From positions 115,739,501 through 115,803,500 of the forward strand of contig CM065811.1 of assembly GCA_033398695.1 (NCBI GenBank): a DNA stretch of 64,000 bases. Reading direction: 5' to 3'. Below the pieces are notes generated by a model. The model was given only the letters and a program-made list of their open reading frames with translations, was not told the origin of the DNA and searched no databases. Below are positions 47,519 to 58,803 of this stretch, piece after piece (position 1 is the first letter of the stretch; each line of letters begins with the position of its first letter). A program made the translations under genes and the position numbers. The stretch is from Orobanche coerulescens. Taxonomy: Eukaryota > Streptophyta > Magnoliopsida > Lamiales > Orobanchaceae.

Positions 47519-50500
47519 TGTAACACCCCGCATTTAACCGGAAATATTACAGCGCCGTGGGCCCCGAGATGGAACCCACAAGGCTAAAAGAAATTTTCGC
47601 AAACATTTACAAATGCCCATGAGGCCAACGACGGTACTTATCTTTAAAAATTCACAAAGACTTATAAAATCCATTTATCAAAAAACCGTCGTAAAAACTC
47701 ATTTGAAATCGCGAGGCCAAACAGCCGACACTCAAAAGTTTAGAAAACAACTTCCAAAGCAACCTCAGTTACTAGATACCAAAAGAGCATTACAAAATAC
47801 TCCCGCAGCGGAAAAAGACCAACCATAAAGATACTCTAGCAGCGGAATACAAGAACCAATCAAGAACTCGAAGCACACAACATGTCCTATCCAGTATCCT
47901 CCGGGAAGCTCATCTCTTCACGACCGCTACAAGCTCGATACTCCGAGAACCTAGAAAGAAATCCCACGACGGGGTCAGCCATAATATCTAACAATGATAA
48001 CCGTCACATCATGTCAATAATACATACCAATGAGAATACAGAATAAGAATACGACCAACGTAATCTTACCGCCATAACTTTACTTAATCACGTAATTCAT
48101 CAGAAGAACCATTGTCACAGTTTCACATCTCGTACTCGATTAACCAATAAACTCGAATATAATATCTGTATTGTACCTCAAACAATACTCAAGATCCTCA
48201 AACTATCATAACCAATTCACGATACGGAAATCTACCATTTCTGACCAATACGATCCATCGAATAATATCATCAAATCCCAAGACGATAACCGATCGTCCA
48301 TCAAAGACAAAGACCAAAGAAAATACGGAACATACCTCGAGATATGATGTGCCACGATAATCATATCGATAATCCGATATCGATCAATGTAATACGGACA
48401 AGGTCCTAACACAAGACCTACAAATGCATACTCATATGACAACGTCAATATGCTCAAAAACAATAACAACTATGTATACTCAATGGAAATCCCATGATCC
48501 AGCGCCTCAAAGATAGATCCCAAGATGATCCTACAAGATCAACACGAGGTGGATAACCAACAATATACATATGCACAACAATAACACAATCCGGGTAATC
48601 CAACGATCCAGCGCCCTCAAAGATAGATCCCAAGATGATCCCGTCGGACCAACACGAGGTGGAAAAACCCGTCCAATGATCCAGCGCCCTCAGCATAGAT
48701 CCCAAGATGATCCCGTCGGACCAACACGAGGTGGACATCCGATCCAGCGCCCTCAGCATAGATCGCGCGATCCCATCGGATCAACACAACATAAACAACA
48801 TAATATGCATACACATATGCAAAACAATATGTTCATCATCATGAACAACGCAACATGAACGACAACATGACGATTTACTAGGACGACTCCATGTTCAACA
48901 ACATGAAAGAAAATGTACGAGACCAAAATAAATAACACTAAACCATAATCAATATGGAATACCTGCCCCGAGTCCTTCGGGAGCAACCTCGATGTCCAAT
49001 CATCACCGACGATTATCCGCAACGCTCGACGATTCAAACGTATCATGAACCATAAATATTCGAATCCTCATCTTTATCACAATGTAACCTCGATACTCGA
49101 ACATACCAATAACTGAGATAAATCATATACATTATGATTTACCCCCCCAGAATCGAAAGAACGATATGCGATCCGAATACCCAGAGTTCACAATAATAAC
49201 CATCGCTATATGCATTATAAACGAAATGAAACTGAAACCATTCATTAAACATTATAACTGAGCAAGTAATAACTTGCCTCGATACCGATACGATGATGAT
49301 GAAACCGCTGCCAGTCACAATGCCTTCGTCTACGAGCTCCTCGGCCCCGACCGAAGAAATTCACGAACATACTCGAACACGACCGCAGCATACGGTTATA
49401 AACACCGATCAATAAACTCAACCTATCGAAGAAATCAAATAACACATATCTGATAACGGTCAACAACTGAGAAAACTAACCAATCGAACTCAACGGTTCA
49501 ACACAACCTTGACTAAACACAGTCAGAACCAACCAAGTCAAACCATCACGAATTCCTAATCAAAACACAAAGAATACTGCACTGTCTGCCTATTTAGCGC
49601 ACGTTACTCACCTAACGTAGCGTGCGCTAAGTTTCTCCCGTTAGCGCGCGCTAGGTAGTAAACGTAGCGTGCGCTAATGCTGTGCAGTGGCATGCATTTC
49701 AAGCATCGTCTAACACTTCCATCATGACAATGATCAACTCATCTCGAGATTAAGGATTTCATAACAATCATGACATATAATTTAATAGCTCTTCAAGAAC
49801 ACGAATTATCCAAATTCACGTTCATGATCCATAAAATGATAAAATCCGATGTGTTCTAACATCTAAAAATCCTTATTCATTATGTTCTTCGACATACAAT
49901 TTATATAACTTCAAGAATCAGAGTAGCATCACCATAATCGTTTCCATACGAAGTAACCAACGACAAAACATCAAAAATCCGAATTGAAGAAGGGAATTAC
50001 ATTAACATATATCTTGAATTCCATCCAAAACCACACGAAACATATCAATACTCATATATTGATAGCAACATTAACTTAGTACGGTAATCCAACTCGTTGT
50101 CATGCTCATCAACTTGTTTATATGATAATCCTCAACTCAAGAACATCATATACAATCCAAAACGAAATCTCAAAGTGAAGAGTAATTACCTTTTTTTTTT
50201 TTGAAGGAAAGGATTGATTTCCAAGAATCACCAATGATCTCAAGAACAAAGCTTTACTCCATGATTTCCATCTTTAATCTTGTTAAAGAGGATCATCCCT
50301 CAGTGTTTAGGAACTCCAAATGTTCTCACAAGGTTGTCTCTATCGGGTGAAAGGAAAGAAATGGACGAAATGTTTCATGACACCCGTTTGTCCCTTTATA
50401 TAGAATACCTTACTAGCGTGCGCTAAACCCTTATGTTTAGCGTGCGCTAGCCTTAGCGTGCGCTAACTGACTTTGTTAGCGTGCGCTATCGAAGCCCAGA

Positions 50501-51214
50501 GGCTACTGTCTTGCTTCGTAAACTACCTTACGTATGTAATGCCCATGCATTAACGTACGTAAATCATCATGTCTAGTGCACGCAAGTCCTTACTCTTAGC
50601 GTGCGCTATCCGAAGTTGACTTACTACAGTGTTTACCTACCACTCGCCCCCACATTCCGACAGCATCTTACAAGGATAAGATTCCTTGTTGACTGATATA
50701 TATTTAGCGTGCGCTAAGCCTAATCTTTAGCGTGCGCTAATACTTCAGGACAACAACCGTTGACTTACCAGAACGTGCGCGGCGGTAATGGGTCCATACG
50801 CAGATTCCTTCGATCGGACTACATTAGCGACGCTAACCTATGAACGTAGCGGCGCTAATCACCGCACGATAGCGTGCGCTATGCATGAATATCAACGTGC
50901 GCTAATAAGGCTATACTTAGCCATTTTCCGCAGTTCTTGTCCAACGTCTCGACATACCAAAAACGAACATAAGACACACTGAACACAAACACTGAATCCA
51001 ATAATATCATCATACGATATACCCAATATCAAAAGTACGACAACCTGATACACAATATCCTCAAATGTAACTGTCGACCAAATACGACATTTATACCAAT
51101 ACTGACATCTCAGTCCTTCATTTATTTTATCCTTACTGTACAGATTCCATGCTGTACAATATAACTCGAATAAAATAATATCAAACAACAGTAGTAGAAA
51201 TTCCGGATATTACA
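47519..51214 (-). repeat. LARD 5' LTR (right copy)
   Basis: It matches the left LTR closely with scattered substitutions and short indels, for example TTAGCGTGGCGCTAG at left against TTAGCGTGCGCTAG here. The TATA box is at about 50396-50404 on the minus strand. Motif clusters mirror those in the left LTR. Confidence 0.92.
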
Positions 51215-51219
51215 CCACT

Positions 51220-51304
51220 CAGAACAGGCTTCTTCGGGATCAAGACGACCGTAGTCGCCGTGAAAGCCGGAGGCATAGGATGACCCACAAAAAACTTGAG
51301 CACA
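51220..51304 (-). pseudogene. LINE ORF2 copy 2, short RT fragment between LARD and MITE
   Basis: It matches the LINE from about 27058 to 27142 (AACAGGCTTCTTCGGGATCA). It lies between the LARD target duplication and the ACA target duplication of the small CACTA element. Confidence 0.9.
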
Positions 51305-52076
51305 CACTACAAAAAAAACAGTTTTTACCGACGCCATTTACCGACGCCCGTACCCGCCGTTGTTAAACTTATAATTTACCGACGCCATTACCGACACCCG
51401 TTATTTAATTGATTTACCGACGCCATTGCCGACGACCGGTTCACAGACTTATTTTTTTTTCTTTTTTTTTTCACAATTACCGACGCCATTACCGACGCCA
51501 TTTTGGCATTGGTAAAATTTTTTTATTATCTTTTTTTCTTTTTTTCACAAATTAACGACGCCGTTTACCGACGCCATTTTGGCATTGGTAAAATTTTTTT
51601 TTATTTTTTTTAATTTTTTTTAATTTAACGACGCCGTTTACGCCATTACCGACGCCATTTCGGCGTCGGTAAATTTTTTACGCTATCCCACATCGAAAAA
51701 ACAGTAGTGTTTTTTCTGGTTTATAAACCAAAATCTTTCTCAACCATTTGAAATTGAATGGAGCCCGAACCTGACCCGTCTGGACCCGGACCCGACCCGC
51801 CCGGACCTGGACCTGACCGAACCTGACCCGCCTGAGCCCGGACGTGACCCGCCTGAGCCTTGACCTGACTTTTTTAGATTTTTTTTTTAATTTAACGACG
51901 CCAAAAATGGCGTCGGTAAATGGCGGCGTCGGTAATGGCGTCGGTAAAAAATTACCGTCGAGCATTTTTCCAACGGTGGATTTCCGTCGGTAATGGCATC
52001 AGTAATTTTTTTACCAACGCCATTTTCTGTTTTACCAACGGCGTTTGGCGTCGGTAAAAACTGTTTTTTTGTAGTG
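51305..52076. mobile_element. non-autonomous CACTA-type MITE (772 bp)
   Basis: Termini are CACTACAAAAAAAACAG and, at the right, CTGTTTTTTTGTAGTG, an inverted pair of about 16 bp. The 3-bp target duplication ACA lies at 51302-51304 and 52077-52079. Subterminal regions hold many copies of TTACCGACGCC and its complement GGCGTCGGTAA. The centre carries a CGGACC/GACCCG-rich tandem stretch (51760-51860). No transposase is encoded. The TIR begins like the large CACTA but then differs (TTTTTACCGACG against TTTTACTGACAC), so the two belong to different families. Confidence 0.93.
51685..51727 (+). promoter_or_regulatory. USE-plus-TATA arrangement of the plant snRNA promoter type
   Basis: ATCCCACATCG (51685-51695) matches the plant upstream sequence element consensus RTCCCACATCG. 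TATAAA follows at 51722-51727. The centre-to-centre distance is about 34 bp, the spacing described for RNA polymerase II snRNA genes (polymerase III genes have about 10 bp less). The following sequence does not look like a known U-snRNA. It lies inside the CACTA MITE. Confidence 0.45.
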
Positions 52077-52079
52077 ACA

Positions 52080-53491
52080 GCCCCCTCCACGTCGGAAGAT
52101 ACAATCTCCCAACAATGCTGAAAAAACAAAGACGAGAACCCGTCAGGCCCAGAAGCGCTGTGAGGATCGATATCAAAAACTGCAGCACGAATCTCAAGGG
52201 GAGAGGGTGGGATACACAAACTATCAGAGTCAAAAGAAGAGGGGGATAGAGGGAAAACAAGTGTCATCCGGGGGGACGAGAACATCACCATCGGATGTAA
52301 GCAGCGTCCTAAAGAAATTCACAGTGGATGATCTGATGTCCGACTCTATAGCGATCGTCGTACCACCATCCTCAATGCCGTGAATATGCGACTGACAACG
52401 TTTCTGCTTCGCAAAACCCTGAAAAAACCGGGTGTTGCGCTCGCCCTCAGTAACCCAACGAACTGCGGCCTTCTGTTTCCAGAAATCTTCCTCTATAGAG
52501 AAGATAGTACTCAGCACGAAAACGGTGCATAGCGGTTCTATTCTCCGGAGTAGGATCCGAATCATATCTCCGCTCGGCCTCGTCAGCAGCCCTCAAGGCC
52601 TCATCCAACTTCGTATGAAGATTACCAAAAACAGACCAGTTCCACTATTTCAGTCTATGCTTAACCCTAAGGAGTTTGGCCTGTAGGTTACACGTGCCAG
52701 ATAATCCAGTCGGAGTCAGCCAGACCTCCCTAACAGTGTCCAGGAATGTGTGATGCCGGACCCACATACTCTGGAAACGGAATGACGACTTGTGACGAGT
52801 CGCGGAGAAGCGACACTGGATAAGAAGAGTCGCATGGTCAGACCGAAGTCGAGGTAGGTGAGTGATGGTAGAGACTGCAAACACGTTCGACCATGCTTCA
52901 TTAATTAAAGTACGATCTAGAATTTCCCTCAAACCATTGCGCTCCCAAGTGAAAATATCGCCCTCGCAGCCCGCATCAATCAACTCACAGTCAGCAATAG
53001 CCTGTGCGAAGTCCAGAATATCTGGAGAATGGTCAGTGGTACTACCCTCGCGCTCATGTGAATGCAAGAAGATGTTGAAGTCACTGGTGACTAGACACGG
53101 CAACCCCTCTACTTCCAAAGCAATCTCACGGAGGGTGTCCCAAAGTGCGTAACGACCAGCACGGTTAGTGCTGGCATAGACATAAGTGACGTAAATCATC
53201 TGAGGAAGAAGGGAAGAAGAAATAGAAAGATGAAGGACTTGATCGGTATCCATCAAAACTTGATGCTGAAAGTGGGGGGAAGAAAAAAAACCAAATTTTG
53301 TTAGACCGATTATAAAGTCCCGACGCATAACCTAAAGAACGAATATAAAAATCAAAATTAGCATTGGAACCCATGGGTTCTAAAATGCCAATAAAAGCAA
53401 ACCTATGAACACGGTTGAGATGTCGAATGCGCTTCTGTGCTCCGGGGTTAGCCAGACCACGAGCGTTCCATGTAAGAATGGGTATCGACAT
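52080..53491 (-). pseudogene. LINE ORF2 copy 2: N-terminal endonuclease and start of RT
   Basis: ORF2 starts at ATG 53491 (MSIPILTWNARGLANP), the classic N-terminus of a plant L1 endonuclease. Conserved blocks follow: GDIFTWERNGLREILDR and LRSDHATLLIQC. The segment 52080-53314 repeats copy 1 (27143-28375), with differences of roughly 2-5 per cent in the stretches I compared. An extra G near 52243 shifts the frame relative to copy 1, and other frame changes occur near 53300 and 52645. The first catalytic residues before 53314 exist only in this copy. Confidence 0.88.
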
Positions 53492-53494
53492 AAA

Positions 53495-56169
53495 CTAAAC
53501 AACCAACTCAGACGAAGACCTAGGACGCTGACTGGAGCGGACCCGTCTCCGAGGAGTATCCTGCCGGGGAGATGTTTCCCCTTTCAGGGGCGATGAAGAT
53601 CGCCCCTTAGAGGCGGAATAGGGTCCACGAGAAGCTGCTCTTCCTCATGTGGAAATCGAGGAGTCAGAAGCAGCTTTGCCCCTAGTCGTGACACCAGGGG
53701 CCGACGGGAGAGGCACCATCGCCAAGGAAGGGATACTGGATTCTGAGATCTTAAATTGAGCGCGTTTAAGACTGCACTCAGACTGAAAGAGAGAGGGAAA
53801 AGAAGAAAGGGGAGGAGGGGGAGGCTCGTAAACCACCAAGGCCAAGGACTCGGACTGAACGACGATTTGGTCGTCGATGCGGCCGTCACCGTCATGGCGG
53901 GGGGAGGTAGACTCAAAGAGTCTAGAAGAGTGGGGGACGGAAGAGGACTCTGTGTCATCCTCTAAAACATGATCGTCATGAATCTCGTGACCTCTGCAGT
54001 CGCTACCCGACACACTATTTTTATCACACACACTAATGATATCGTCAGTGCCAACTAAATCCTCCTCCTCTCTAGCAGAGGAGTCCAAAGAAGCAAAGTA
54101 AGAGTGCTGGCCAGTAGCAGCTGTGCCCTTGGGAATCAATCCCGTCTTCTTGGGCCCTTTTTTGGCAACTACTTGCCAAACGGCAGGCTCCTTGCCTTTA
54201 GGGGCTGTCTGGGAAGTACTAGCCTTAGTGGATTTAGGAGTGTCCGGCTGCATCTTCTGCTGACGATAAGGGGCAGCCTGAGGTTTCTTACGCAGGGGTG
54301 GTGGAGGCCGTTCTTTGTTGCCAACTATGTAGCAACTGGACGGCTCGTGTCCCACGTGAGAACAGAGAGATCAATATAATGGCACTCTCTCATAAATAAT
54401 GCGCTGCGTAATAACTTGATCGCCAAACTCAACCTCGATCTCAGGCACTCTGGGTGCCATAAGGTCAATCTCGACGCACACACGGGCGGCTGATAGCCAT
54501 GAGTGTGTGGCCGTTGGGGCATCAACTAAAATTGGATTGCCAACAGCCTTGGCAATCGTGTATAATGCACGTGGATGAAATAAATGTAGAGGTAGACCCG
54601 GAAGTCTAATCTAGACCGGACAAATAGACGTCTCTGTCCTAACCGAGAAACTAGGTGACCACTTAAATATTCGTGCAGGACATCCAGAAAAATTCCAGGT
54701 AGAACCTAACCAAATACGTCTAAAGTCCTCATTATTCTCAAACCTAACTGGTACATGACAATAGTTCAACCAACTCCAACTAAATTTCCCATCAGTTTCG
54801 TGTCAGTCAATCCCGAAGACACATCTCGAGGGGTGGGAATAGCATGCGAAAATTTAAGAATCAAAGTGCGTTCCCATGACGCAGCTAGAGTAATCATATC
54901 AATAGGAGAAAAGGAAACACGCATTTTCTCATTTACGGAGGAGAGAGTACCAAAGGGACATACCTTCGCTCCGTCGAAGTTATATGATCTTGATGTCGAA
55001 CCGGATTGGTTGATGGCACTAGGTTGCATTAAGACGTGTTGATTGTTGACCGTTTGGGCGTAAGATGGCTTTGTTCGTGTCTGATCGGTCGCACCTGGGT
55101 GATCCTGGCAGGTCGGTTCGGCCGAATTCACGTTGGCATGGCTGTTGAAATCGGCTGCCAGTGGTGCTTGGCGAACTGGGTTGTAGAGGACAGGGGGTGC
55201 ACGGTGGGCTGGATTGATATGGTGTGGCTAGGAAGGTGGGTTGGGGTTAGGGGGGATGGGCTGGGTTAAAATGGAGTCTGCTGGGCCAGAGGGGTTTGGC
55301 AGGTTTGAGAGATTATTTGGGTTGGTGGCGTTGGTGGGCTGAAAGGAGGTGTGCTGAAGGGGCGCAGTTGGTGGGCTGAAAGGAGGTGGGCTGAAAGGAG
55401 GTGGGCTGGTCGCAGTTGGTTGGGCTGTAATTTGGGAATCATTGCTGGGCTGTCTTAATGTGGTTGGGCCTGGTTGAATTTTAGATATAGTCTTGAAATA
55501 TTTATAAAGGGTATTGGGTTGAATTTTTGAAGTGTTGGGCTGGTGGGGTTTGGGAGTATATGATTGGGTTAATAAAGTGGAGGGGGATCCGGGGCGGTTG
55601 GAATTAATCAAAATGGGCTGGGAAGTTTTAGTGTTTATGCTATTTTTTGGAGGGCTAGAAGATATGATTGGGCCGGATTGCATAAATGAGGTGGGCCAAA
55701 TGAGAGCAGGCCCATGATGATTAATTAATAAAGAAGTTGGGCTAACCTCAAATTCCTTGGACTGGACTTCATTATGTAATTGTAGGCCCTTTGAATTCTG
55801 GCCATCCGATGGAAGTGGCCCTAAGATGGACGGCTATCCTCCGTCCATCGTCTTGTTTGTAATCCGATTGTCATCCGCTGCTAGGGCTGAGGGCGACGGT
55901 GCAAGCTTAGCAGAGGCGATGTCGGAGCTTTGCAGAAGTGACGGAACAACATTTTCGGTGAGACTAGAAGTAGGTGAACCTTTGCAAATCGGAATCCTGT
56001 CGGGCGTTGTAAGCGACGGAACTGCCAGCGGTGAACGTGAACGCGAGGGCGAACGAGATGGCGACATGGTCGGCGATGATGCTGGACTGCAGCGAACATC
56101 TTGAACATTGGCATGGGTCATCGAGGATGACTTTTTGGGCGTCCGCGACGCCCGTTTTTTCCTTGTCAT
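53495..56169 (-). pseudogene. LINE ORF1 (nucleic-acid-binding, DUF4283-like with zinc knuckle)
   Basis: It probably starts at ATG 56169 (MTRKKRASRTPKKSS), passes a Pro/Asn-rich region (55683-55228) and a DUF4283-like region (about 55130-54420), and reaches a zinc knuckle near 54350 (CSHVGHEPSSC). The first Cys codon of the knuckle appears as TGA (PLY-stop-SLC). A Ser/Pro-rich tail follows; a TGA at 53645 precedes a natural-looking end at 53495-53497, four bases before the ORF2 start. Several frame changes are present. L1 ORF1 proteins coat the element RNA. Confidence 0.72.
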
Positions 56170-56390
56170 GAGTGGACAAGTTTCAGTCGCTGGAGTGGTT
56201 GGCGACGAACATGGGATGATAGCACTGGTGTATGCGGCTGGGAATGGCGATAGCAGATCTGTGGGGCGGGTCGCGGGTTGAAGGTGAGACGGCTGGTGGT
56301 GGCGGCAGTCGGAAAAGGTAGCCGGGGAAAGGTGTGGCGGCGTGAGTGAAGGGAGTATTGGCGGCGGTTCGTGCTACCCTGTAACTTGAG
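56170..56390 (-). other. LINE 5' UTR
   Basis: G-rich sequence on the + strand (C-rich in element sense) between ORF1 and the gag boundary. The 5' border is placed where gag coding (DLLRQL) stops, at about 56391, next to the TSD-like TTCCTAGAGTT. Confidence 0.65.
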
Positions 56391-57929
56391 TTCCTAGAGT
56401 TGTCTGAGGAGGTCGCAACATTGGTTGGTGTTGTGACCGGGACTTTTGTGGTAAGCACAATATTTATTGTGGTCCAGATGACCGTTGTCCCTTATCGCCT
56501 TTGGCTTGCTTAGCGGTTCGCGCCCCTTGATGGCGTAAAAAATGTGGGCCGGAGTTCGGTTGAACTTGTGGAGGAGATGGACTTCCACATCCTCGAAGGC
56601 CTTGAAATCACCGGGTGGCTTGGTGACCACCTTGTTGGTTTTGACGATCGCCGTCTTTTGGACGGGAGGTGGCATCACCTCACCTAGGCTGAGTGTGAGC
56701 AGCCTCTGCCTGGCCAGAAAATCGGCAGCCTTAGCGCGGAAGATCACGTAGGTCGGGGGGATGTTCTTTATCAGGTGCCTAAACATGGGTGAATGACCAT
56801 AGAATCCCCCCAGGACCGAGTAGAGAGCGAGCTCGTCGCTGATGGGCTTGCCGGTGAGAACTATTTTATACACCCGGTCAATGTAATCTGCATCGGTATC
56901 GTCTTCCCCCTGCCTAATTTTCATCATGCGGTGGGGGCCTTCTGGTCTGGCGACCTTGGCGGCAAAGAATGATGTGAAGTCGCTCGCCATTTTCTCAAAG
57001 GAATTGACCGATCGCGGTGGCAGTGAGATGTACCACCTATGGGCCAGATCGCCCAATGTCAACGGGAACATTCGGCATCTCGTCGCGTCTGATGCCCCGC
57101 ATCCGGTCATGTAAATCTGGAACTTGCTTAGGTGAGTCTCGGGTTCCGATCTCCCTACATACAAAGGTGCTTGGGGAGGAGCAATCCTTGGTTGCACGGG
57201 GGCAAGCTCGATGTGGACCGCGAGTGGCTCACTCGACCCGATGATCTTTCTACTGGCGCTTGCCCCAGTTTCAATGAGCGCTTTCATCTCGTCGAGCTGG
57301 CGCTGCATAGCGGCCATCTCCGCGGCCTGGCTGCTCACAGCTAGGCGCTCGGAGTGGGAGCCGAGGCGATCAAGTACTGATCCCCTGGCTCCGTTGTCGA
57401 TGATGTCCTTGCCGCGTGGCTCGACTCTTCGGTGGATGGGGGCCAAACGGCTGACCTGTATTTGGTTGGGAGTGGGGTATGCCGAACTCCTGGTGACGGA
57501 CTCGAATTCCGTCGTCTCGTGGTTGGGGCCAGAATAACCCGGTCGCCATGATGGGTCGCTTCCTAGCTGGCTGAAGACGGAACCATCCCGCCTCGCGAGA
57601 GCTTTTTCTCGTGAATTGGGGCTTTCTGACGATCGCTCGACCAGTAACCCTTTGAGCTTCCGCTTGCCCGCGCGGCGGATGGCCGAGGGGGTTATAGCGG
57701 GCGTTGCGCATGCTCTCCGTCGCTCCCTTAGGATGGCCATAGCCTCCTCGATCTATTCCTCGGTTTGGAATTGGTTGAGCGAGAGGTTGGGGCCGTCCTT
57801 CAGGGGCGAGATCGAGAGTCTCGCGTCGCCGCGGCTACCCTCTCCCGTAGGCTGGGGCTCGGATTGAGCCGGCATATGACGTCCAGCGGTTCTGAAAGTG
57901 GCTCTCTTCGCTGTGGTGGCAGACGCCAT
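56391..57929 (-). pseudogene. Ty3/gypsy gag, host gene of the LINE insertion
   Basis: The likely start is ATG at 57929 (MASATTAKRATFRT). A TAG after QFQTEE near 57755 interrupts it, and the open part then runs 448 codons. The retrotransposon gag domain is clear (PLYVGRSEPETHLSKFQIYM; LAHRWYISLPPRSV; KMASDFTSFF; DADYIDRVYKIV). A zinc knuckle CAYHKSPGHNTNQC lies near 56430. The LINE interrupts the frame after DLLRQL, and it resumes at 24026. Gag forms the particle that packages element RNA. Confidence 0.9.
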
Positions 57930-57965
57930 TATTCTGAAGGTTTTTCTTTAATGAAAAGTGAGTGT

Positions 57966-58803
57966 TTCTTCAAGTATATGCCCCGGAGAACAGTTTGTGG
58001 TCAATCGATTCACGGGCAGAGAGACAGAAAAGGCAAACCAAAGGACCAATGAAACCCCTTAAACGAAGAAGATCAAAAACAGGCAGCCTGTTGTGAATAG
58101 CCTTCCAGACCGTGAGAGAACGACGAACAGGGATTAATCTGTGCCAAATCCATTTCCCCCAGCTCACCTTAGGAAAGTTTTGGCGAATGTGCCAATAAGC
58201 GATTTGAGAGGTAACATTGCCATGCACCGATTTAGCCCAAACCCGCTCGTCTTTTCCTTCAAAGTCAGAGGGGGCATAGACGACATCTAAAGTGACATCA
58301 CGACACCTTTCCATGAAATTGAGGGTAAGATGCCAGGTCCCGTCATAGTAAAAATCGCTGATGGTGTCAGAGAAGGTACTTCTGAGATGCTGAGGAATAC
58401 CCAACCGATCACCAATGATATAACCCAGCCAGTTGTCCCACCAAAAATTAATATTCTGACCATTACCAATAACCCAAATGGAAGTGTTAAGAAGATGGGG
58501 AATATGACGAACCCCCCTGAATATAGAGGAAGAAACAATCTTGCGAGTATCCAAATTACTTCCGAGAAACCTCTGACGAAGGAATTGTCCACAAAAGGAA
58601 TCCTCCTGCAGAATAACCCAGGCCAAACGGAACAAAAAGGATTCATTCATCGTACGAAGATGCCTCACCCCAAGCCCTCCCTCCTCTAAAGGGGAACAAA
58701 CTCTGCTCCAGGCCACAGTACATGCGTTCTTGTGACTAATGTCCCCCGACCAAATAAAATTTCTAGCCGCCGAATCTAATTGTTTATCAATTTGATCGGC
58801 CAA
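57966..58803 (-). pseudogene. second LINE fragment: RT C-terminal part and zf-RVT domain
   Basis: An open stretch of 277 residues reads KQLDSAARNFIWSG, KNACTVAWSRVCSPLEEGGL, INFWWDNWLG and, near the end, CLFCLSARESIDHKLFSGAY. This is the region after the RT palm, plus the zinc-binding zf-RVT domain, of an L1-type ORF2. It differs from the LINE at 24027-56390. Both ends are truncated: the 5' end at about 58803, and the 3' end at about 57966, where it meets the gypsy leader. No poly-A tail is seen. Confidence 0.85.

Larger units (their letters stand above)
41345..51214 (-). mobile_element. LARD-like LTR retrotransposon without coding capacity
   Basis: Two long LTRs (41345-45036 and 47519-51214; 3692 and 3696 bp) start TGTAACACCCC and end GGATATTACA on the + strand. 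They flank a 2482-bp interior with no long ORF and no pol motif. Target duplications are CCGCT (41340-41344) and CCACT (51215-51219). A primer-binding site beside the right LTR sets the orientation as minus. Termini, LTR size and a Met-type primer site resemble Tekay/Del chromoviruses, from which such large derivatives could arise. It would depend on proteins from another element. Confidence 0.9.
24027..56390 (-). mobile_element. L1-type LINE inserted in gypsy gag, itself split by three insertions
   Basis: A minus-strand poly-A tail (14 T on the + strand, 24027-24040) marks the 3' end. ORF2 and ORF1 follow to a 5' end near 56390. Flanks on the + strand are CTCCAGAG(TT) at left and TTCCTAGAGTT at right, a short imperfect target duplication. 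A CACTA element, a LARD-like LTR element and a CACTA MITE interrupt it. One 1440-bp segment of ORF2 occurs twice, on either side of the CACTA. Without insertions the LINE would be about 8.9 kb, including that duplication. Confidence 0.88.

Noticed and set aside
57017..57537. Plus-strand ORFs over the gypsy gag
   Set aside because: They are antisense to a clear gag domain and have no recognisable motif.
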